From Candidatus Accumulibacter contiguus (lineage in GTDB: Bacteria > Pseudomonadota > Gammaproteobacteria > Burkholderiales > Rhodocyclaceae): a DNA stretch of 64,000 bases. A program made the translations under genes and the position numbers. Below the pieces are notes generated by a model. That model saw only the letters and a program-made list of their open reading frames with translations, was not told where the DNA came from and ran no database searches. Within the stretch, counting starts at the first letter, position 1; each line of letters starts with the position of its first letter. The stretch lies in contig NZ_SPMX01000003.1 of NCBI RefSeq assembly GCF_012940005.1, forward strand, positions 62,001 to 126,000, in the 5' to 3' direction. This document shows, piece after piece, positions 58,994 to 64,000 of this stretch.

Positions 58994-61191
58994 AGGCCAT
59001 CGCGAATTTTGATTTTTCGCCGCAAAGCCCGGACATCCAGGAGACCCCCTGCAATATCCTGATCGTCGACGACGAGGAGCGGATCCGGGAGGCCTATCGT
59101 CACCTGCTGGCTGGCGAGGGACGCATTATCGAGGAATGCGGCAGCGGCAACGAAGCCCTTCGTCGGCTTGACCATCGCGACATCGATGTTCTGATCCTCG
59201 ATCTCATGCTGCCCGACATCAATGGGCTGGAAATCATGGAATGGATGCTGCACCAGCATGTGCCGACGGCGGTGGTCGTCTTCAGTGGCGACGAGTCAAT
59301 CGACTCGGCAATCCGTGCCCTGCGCCACGGCGCCTTTGAATTCATTCGCAAGCATGGCGATCCCCAGGAACTCATCGACACCGTAGACCGCGTCCTGCGT
59401 CGCCGCCGCGTCGAACGGGAACACGCCCTGATGACGGTTCGCCTGGAGCAATCCGAACGTTTGCATCGCTTTCTGGTGGAACAGTCACCGGACATCATCT
59501 ATACGCTCGACAAGGATGGTGCCTTCATTTTCGTCAACGGCCGTGTGCAGGCATTGCTCGGTTACACCCGTGAAGAACTCCTGGGCAAGCATTACTCGAT
59601 GATCGTTTATCCGGACGATCTGGAACATGCCCGCTTTGCCTTCAACGAACGGCGAATCGGTGACCGGGCAAGCACCAACGTCGAAATCCGGCTGCAGACG
59701 AAAAACCAGGGGGTGCGCCACTTCGAAAACCGGACCATCGTCGCCATCCTCAGTGCACAGGGCATCTATGCCACCAATGAGGAGCCGGCCAGCCGGCATT
59801 TCATGGGCACCTCCGGCGTTGCGCGGGACATCACCGACCGCAAGAAGGCCGAGGAAACGATCGCTTTCCAGGCCTTTCACGACCTGCTAACCGGTCTTCC
59901 CAACCGGATCCTGTTCAAGGACCGACTGGGAGTTGCCCTGAAGCAGGCGAAAAGGAAAAACAAGCGAGTGGGTGTGATGTTCATCGACATCGACCGCTTC
60001 AAGCTGGTCAATGACACCTATGGCCATCACGAAGGAGACGAGTTGCTCAAGTGTTTTGCCCAGCGCAGCCGTAGTTGCCTGCGCTCGGGAGACACCCTGG
60101 CGCGCCAGGGGGGCGATGAATTCACCGTTTTGCTGCCCGATCTGGGTGACGGCGAAGATGCCTCGGTAATCGCAGCCAAGATGCTGGCCGAACTCAGGCA
60201 ACCCTTCAAGATCGCCGGTGTGGATTTCTTCACCACCGTCAGCATCGGCATCGCGCTCTACCCCGACAACGGCAAAACTCCAGAGATGCTTCTGCGCAAC
60301 GCGGATATTGCGATGTATCAGATCAAGGGACGCGGCAAGAACGGCTACCTGCATTATGCGCCAGAGATGCACAGCGGCCAAAGCATGCGCCTCACGCTGG
60401 AGGGCGATCTGCGGCAGGCACTGGAAAGCGGCGACCAGTTCGAACTCTATTATCAGCCACAGATCAGCTTCAGCCAGCGACGAACGATCGGGATGGAAGC
60501 GTTGATCCGCTGGCACCACCCACGGCATGGCCTGATGATGCCGGACACCTTCATTCCCCTGGCCGAAGATACCGGAATGATCGTCGCCCTTGGGGAATGG
60601 GTCGTCGACCGGGCACTTTGCCAGCTGGCTTCCTGGCGCAGCAGGGGGTTCACCAGCCTGCAACTGGCGATCAACCTCTCGCCGAAAGAATTGGAACGTG
60701 GCGACCTGCCCGAGCGAATCCTGCAGCGTCTCGATGCCTACGCCATTCCGGCGGCGGCGCTCGACATCGAGATTACCGAGAACCTGCTGATGAATGATGC
60801 CGAGAAAAACATCAGCATGGTGAAACAACTGCGCAACTGTGGGCTGCGGGTTTCCATCGATGATTTCGGAACCCGCTACTCGTCGCTCAACTATCTGCGC
60901 CGTTTCCCGATCCACAGCATCAAGATCGACCAGTCCTTCGTCCGCGACCTGAACCCCGACAAGCACAGTTCGACCTCGATCATTCACGCCATTGCCTGCA
61001 TCGCCCGCAGCTTCGACTTGCGCATCCTCGCCGAAGGCGTCGAAACCGAAGCCCAGAGGCAAATGCTCAGCGGCCTGGCCTGCGATGAAATGCAGGGTTT
61101 CCTGTTCAGCCGGCCGCTCGCCGCCGAAGCGTTCGAGGGCTTCCTGACCGGCGGGTGCTTCCCGGCACTCGACCGAGAGCAGATACTTTAA
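58990..61191 (+). CDS. response regulator with PAS, GGDEF and EAL domains
   Basis: 733 residues. Receiver domain (NILIVDDEERIREAYRHLL, phospho-acceptor Asp71 in LILDLMLPDINGLEI), PAS (LVEQSPDIIYTLDKDGAFIFVNG), GGDEF with intact RQGGDEFTVLL, and EAL with MEALIRWHHP and DDFGTRYSSLNYLRRF. It can in principle both make and degrade c-di-GMP under control of the overlapping HDOD kinase. The stop at 61191 abuts a dispersed repeat. Confidence 0.94.
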   Translation: MKAIANFDFSPQSPDIQETPCNILIVDDEERIREAYRHLLAGEGRIIEECGSGNEALRRLDHRDIDVLILDLMLPDINGLEIMEWMLHQHVPTAVVVFSGDESIDSAIRALRHGAFEFIRKHGDPQELIDTVDRVLRRRRVEREHALMTVRLEQSERLHRFLVEQSPDIIYTLDKDGAFIFVNGRVQALLGYTREELLGKHYSMIVYPDDLEHARFAFNERRIGDRASTNVEIRLQTKNQGVRHFENRTIVAILSAQGIYATNEEPASRHFMGTSGVARDITDRKKAEETIAFQAFHDLLTGLPNRILFKDRLGVALKQAKRKNKRVGVMFIDIDRFKLVNDTYGHHEGDELLKCFAQRSRSCLRSGDTLARQGGDEFTVLLPDLGDGEDASVIAAKMLAELRQPFKIAGVDFFTTVSIGIALYPDNGKTPEMLLRNADIAMYQIKGRGKNGYLHYAPEMHSGQSMRLTLEGDLRQALESGDQFELYYQPQISFSQRRTIGMEALIRWHHPRHGLMMPDTFIPLAEDTGMIVALGEWVVDRALCQLASWRSRGFTSLQLAINLSPKELERGDLPERILQRLDAYAIPAAALDIEITENLLMNDAEKNISMVKQLRNCGLRVSIDDFGTRYSSLNYLRRFPIHSIKIDQSFVRDLNPDKHSSTSIIHAIACIARSFDLRILAEGVETEAQRQMLSGLACDEMQGFLFSRPLAAEAFEGFLTGGCFPALDREQIL

Positions 61192-61242
61192 TGTGAAAGT
61201 CGTGTCAGCGACTCACCCCTTCCTCCGCAAGCGGCGGAGGGG
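61191..61242 (-). repeat. two-hairpin dispersed repeat element, copy 2
   Basis: Inverted copy of the element at 53442-53498: GTGAAAGTCG-TGTCA-GCGACTCAC (61194-61215) followed by CCTCCGC-(5)-GCGGAGG (61222-61240). The 25-base core differs from copy 1 at one position; the companion hairpin keeps its shape but not its sequence. It lies between the GGDEF-EAL stop and the next ATG. Confidence 0.8.
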
Positions 61243-61279
61243 CCGATACTTTTGCATCCATCCTGGAGAGAAGTCCTAC

Positions 61280-63640
61280 ATGCAAGCATCCTACCTTGCG
61301 CATGCCGCAGCTTCGCTCGACGATCCGATCATGATCGATTGGGCCCTCCGCCATTACGATGCACTGCCAGCGCATTCGGAACTGCGGGATACCCTAGGAA
61401 CACTCTGGTTTCATGACCCCACGATCGAATACTGGATCAAGGGGAACGACCTCGATACCCTCAAACTCCTCTTCGTATACCTTCCGAAGGAGCGCTTCGC
61501 GGCCTTTGCCCCGATCATTGCCGCACGCTGGAGCGAGTGGCCACCAACGATGGCCCATTCAGGGGCGCACATCCTGGCGCGCATAGCACCGGAACTGGCC
61601 GCCGAAACCTTCTCTCGCTACCTGGAAAGCTCCCAGACATGGTCGATTGAGCGAGCAGCCGCCATTCTGAGTTGCCTTGTCAAGCTGCCGCTGAACGCTG
61701 CGCTCCGTCTGGCGGAGAGACTCATCCCTCTGGCCTGGAGCAAGGATGAGATGTGCGGTTTGATCCTGCGCGAGGAGGCTTTTGCGGCGGCGCTCATGCT
61801 CAAGCAGCTTGAGACTCTGCCACGTCTGCTTGACGAAATATTCTCTGGAACAGAATCCAGGGTACAAGGCGCCGTCAACTCGTTAGCCACTTGCCTCTTC
61901 GGCCACGATTCGTATGCCGACCTGTTCTTCTGGCGTCGTAAGGCTTACAGCAGTACATCTTTCCAGCAACTGGCCTGCCTGTTCGCTACCGACACGCCGA
62001 TTGCCGCGATGGACGAAGTGCTGGAGTCGGCAGATCCTTTGGCGCCTGCTCTGAGCTTGTTGGCAAGCTGTTACGACCGGTCGCCAGAATCGACCTTGGC
62101 CTGGAATTTGATTCAGCAAAGCAAAACTTGCCAGAACGGGCAGCACCCCGTGCATCTGGCGGCGCTTGCCCTCGCCGCGGTCGCCGCTTCCGGCGAGCGC
62201 AAGAACATCGACACGGCGAGCATGCCGCTTGCCGAAGTGATCGGCCTGCTGGCGCTCGATGTCCACACCAACATCCACTATGCACCACTGCTCGAGCGTT
62301 TGAGAAGTTTCCCCAGGGCAGAGACCATTCCCGCGATGACGCGTCAACTCGCGGACAGCATCGACACCTACGGCGGAGTCACGCTGGCCCGGGCGATGGG
62401 CGATCTCGCGTGGCCGGAATTCACCGAGGCGCTGCTGGCCTGCATGCTGGATGACCATGGCGATTTCGTCTGCGTAGCAGCCCAGAAGGCCTTGATCGCC
62501 ATCGGCGAAAGTGCACGCGACGCCTTGATCGCACAATGGGAAACCCTCGATACCTCACAACAAATCTTTGGCGAGTCGGTGATCACCACTGTGGGTGGCC
62601 AGCCAGTCACCGAGTTCGCCTTGCACCATTCAGACGCGCTGCTCCGCGAAAATCTCGAGTTCTGGTGCGCGCTCGCGCTGGCCGCGCCGGATCAACGCCT
62701 ACTCGCACTTCTTCGCCACGAATTGCCCCACGATGAGTCGTTGATCAACGAAACCTATTATCGTCTATGCCGCCTGCTGGACGCGAGTTGCCCGGAGCTC
62801 GACGAGCTGCGCGCAAAAATCATGCAGCGGCGAAGCCGGCAACAGGAGCGCAAGGCAATTTTCGACAGTGGAACTTTTCCGGAACCGAGCCACAGCTTGT
62901 CTCTATCTTTGCGCTGCCCTGCCTGTGGCACGGTTCGCAGCTATGATGTCAAGGGCGTCGTGATCGGAGACACCGACAAGGATCAAATGCTGGTTGCCGA
63001 CGAGATTGCCTGCCTCGGCTGTGGCGCGTTTCCGGAGTTCGAGTTCGAACCCGAAGCGAAAATGGCACTGATCGCTGAAATCTTTCTGGCCCAGGCTGCT
63101 ACTCGCTCCGGCAAGAACAATGCCCCGCAACGGCTGATCCTTGACCGAGTGCAACTACCGGATGGCTCAAGGAAAACATTTCCGAGTTACTACGTGAGCC
63201 TGCAGGAAAAGGTGCGGCGAAATCCGGAAGACTGGCGCTCATGGTTTCTCCTGGGCAAACTCCTGCGGCGCATCAATCGCCCCAATGCCGCCCTGCCGTG
63301 TCTGAGAAAGGCGCACAGCATCAACCCGCTTTCCCTCGACACGATCATCGACCTGGCAGAATTGCTGCTCAACTCCGGACACCTGAACGATGCCTTCGAC
63401 CTGCTCGATGGAGCCCAGAAAGACAGCCGCCGCTGGCAAACGATGTCCGAACGGCCCATCGAAAGGCGCGGCGAATTCGCGCTGCTTTTCAGGCATGTGC
63501 GACAACTATTGGGAATTGCGGAGACTGCCGCCGCCGTGACCGGCGCGCCCGGATTCGTCGACAAGGCGCCCAGGACCGGCCGAAACGAACCCTGTCCATG
63601 CGGTAGCGGCAAGAAATTCAAGAAATGCTGCATGAGCTGA
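61280..63640 (+). CDS. HEAT-like/zinc-ribbon/TPR protein with C-terminal SEC-C motif
   Basis: 786 residues, not assignable to a known function. Residues ~1-530 are helical repeats of HEAT type (ALAAPDQRLLALLRHELPHD, LDDHGDFVCVAAQKALIAIG). Two CxxC pairs (CPACG ~546, CLGCG ~578) form a likely zinc ribbon; ~640-720 are TPR-like (WFLLGKLLRRINRPNAALPCLRKAHSI). The end is a SEC-C motif (RNEPCPCGSGKKFKKCC), which binds zinc and in SecA contacts SecB or ribosomes. Start is ATG 61280, as the upstream extension lies in the repeat element. A docking or quality-control role is inferred. Confidence 0.75.
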   Translation: MQASYLAHAAASLDDPIMIDWALRHYDALPAHSELRDTLGTLWFHDPTIEYWIKGNDLDTLKLLFVYLPKERFAAFAPIIAARWSEWPPTMAHSGAHILARIAPELAAETFSRYLESSQTWSIERAAAILSCLVKLPLNAALRLAERLIPLAWSKDEMCGLILREEAFAAALMLKQLETLPRLLDEIFSGTESRVQGAVNSLATCLFGHDSYADLFFWRRKAYSSTSFQQLACLFATDTPIAAMDEVLESADPLAPALSLLASCYDRSPESTLAWNLIQQSKTCQNGQHPVHLAALALAAVAASGERKNIDTASMPLAEVIGLLALDVHTNIHYAPLLERLRSFPRAETIPAMTRQLADSIDTYGGVTLARAMGDLAWPEFTEALLACMLDDHGDFVCVAAQKALIAIGESARDALIAQWETLDTSQQIFGESVITTVGGQPVTEFALHHSDALLRENLEFWCALALAAPDQRLLALLRHELPHDESLINETYYRLCRLLDASCPELDELRAKIMQRRSRQQERKAIFDSGTFPEPSHSLSLSLRCPACGTVRSYDVKGVVIGDTDKDQMLVADEIACLGCGAFPEFEFEPEAKMALIAEIFLAQAATRSGKNNAPQRLILDRVQLPDGSRKTFPSYYVSLQEKVRRNPEDWRSWFLLGKLLRRINRPNAALPCLRKAHSINPLSLDTIIDLAELLLNSGHLNDAFDLLDGAQKDSRRWQTMSERPIERRGEFALLFRHVRQLLGIAETAAAVTGAPGFVDKAPRTGRNEPCPCGSGKKFKKCCMS

Positions 63641-63643
63641 TGG

Positions 63644-64000
63644 TTAGCGAACTGGCGTGCCCTGGTCGGGCGCGAGTTCGGTCGCAGCCGCGGCAGAGAG
63701 CGATGCGCCGGCGAGGTAATGACTGTTGCGCAACAGGAAACGTTTTTCGACCAGGTGCCACATGGCCAGGGCACCAATGCCCGTCAGCAGAATCAGGGTC
63801 GCCAGGAAACGCCCAGGGTGATCACGAAACCAGCCGCTGTGCACCAGCAGCTGAATCACCGGAAAATGGATGATGTAGACGCCATACGAGAAATCACCGT
63901 ACTTTGCGAAGTTCCCGACGTACAGGAACAACGCGAAGAAAACGACCACCGTGGCGATCGCCAGGGGTTCAAGGAAGGGCAAGGGAAAAATCGTATTGAC
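63644..64000 (-). CDS. acyltransferase family membrane protein, C-terminal part
   Basis: The right window edge cuts the gene; about 118 C-terminal residues are visible. Hydrophobic segments and the signature GDFSYGVYIIHFPVIQLLV match the acyltransferase-3 (OafA/YrhL) family, which O-acylates sugars of surface polysaccharides. It converges on the SEC-C gene with 3 bases between stops. Confidence 0.85.
   Translation of the reverse strand, partial: VNTIFPLPFLEPLAIATVVVFFALFLYVGNFAKYGDFSYGVYIIHFPVIQLLVHSGWFRDHPGRFLATLILLTGIGALAMWHLVEKRFLLRNSHYLAGASLSAAAATELAPDQGTPVR

Noticed and set aside
57998-61062. Two long minus-strand frames opposite the HDOD kinase and GGDEF-EAL genes
   Set aside because: Antisense to genes with intact domain motifs; no features of their own.

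Overview
The window is GC-rich, densely coded chromosomal DNA from a Gram-negative bacterium. Gene content and order point to a betaproteobacterium of the Rhodocyclales, most likely a relative of the polyphosphate-accumulating 'Candidatus Accumulibacter'. The markers are a class I PPK2 polyphosphate kinase, malonyl-CoA decarboxylase, GTP-type PEP carboxykinase with a MaeB-type malic enzyme, PilS/PilR next to a PP0621-type small protein, HemJ, and the run ndk-rlmN-pilF-rodZ-ispG-hisS-yfgM-bamB-der. The taxonomic call is inference from gene content, not from a marker-gene search.

Layout. 1-9030: 5' part of a sulfate-binding protein gene, a PBP7-type peptidase, a patatin-like lipase, malic enzyme, PEP carboxykinase and an aminotransferase. 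9050-12870: ampD, pilR, pilS and a PP0621-family gene. 12999-19015: tRNA-Pro(CGG), ispB, an RlmL-type methyltransferase, hemJ, an SDR enzyme, then on the other strand a 2Fe-2S flavin reductase and an EAL-HDOD protein. 19048-23929: a complete branched-chain amino acid importer (livKHMGF). 24101-28760: cytochrome c, ilvD, lgt and malonyl-CoA decarboxylase. 28813-35942: a VOC protein, ppk2, and a giant CheB-CheR-PAS-GGDEF-EAL protein. 35948-45873: LMW tyrosine phosphatase and the der...ndk housekeeping run. 45959-53382: gamma-glutamyltransferase, an inserted Uma2 gene between 61-64 bp direct repeats, the potABCD polyamine importer and an alcohol dehydrogenase. 53534-63640: an outer-membrane barrel / LolD-like ATPase / LolA-like group, a two-component c-di-GMP pair, and a large HEAT/zinc-ribbon/TPR/SEC-C protein. 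The right edge cuts an acyltransferase gene.

How the genes work together. Malic enzyme, PEPCK, malonyl-CoA decarboxylase and PPK2 fit an organism cycling carbon stores and polyphosphate. PilS/PilR and PilF serve type IV pili. Four multi-domain proteins (EAL-HDOD, CheB-CheR-PAS-GGDEF-EAL, HDOD-histidine kinase, REC-PAS-GGDEF-EAL) show heavy investment in c-di-GMP signalling.

A caution for every reader: eight genes carry one or two single-base frameshifts (pbpG, maeB, pilS, ilvD, the CheB-CheR gene twice, bamB, rlmN, ggt). Eight of the nine are one extra base in a mononucleotide run. Because several of these genes are core metabolic or envelope genes, assembly error is the likeliest cause; true slippage at the longest runs cannot be excluded from sequence alone. 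Coordinates for these genes span both reading frames.
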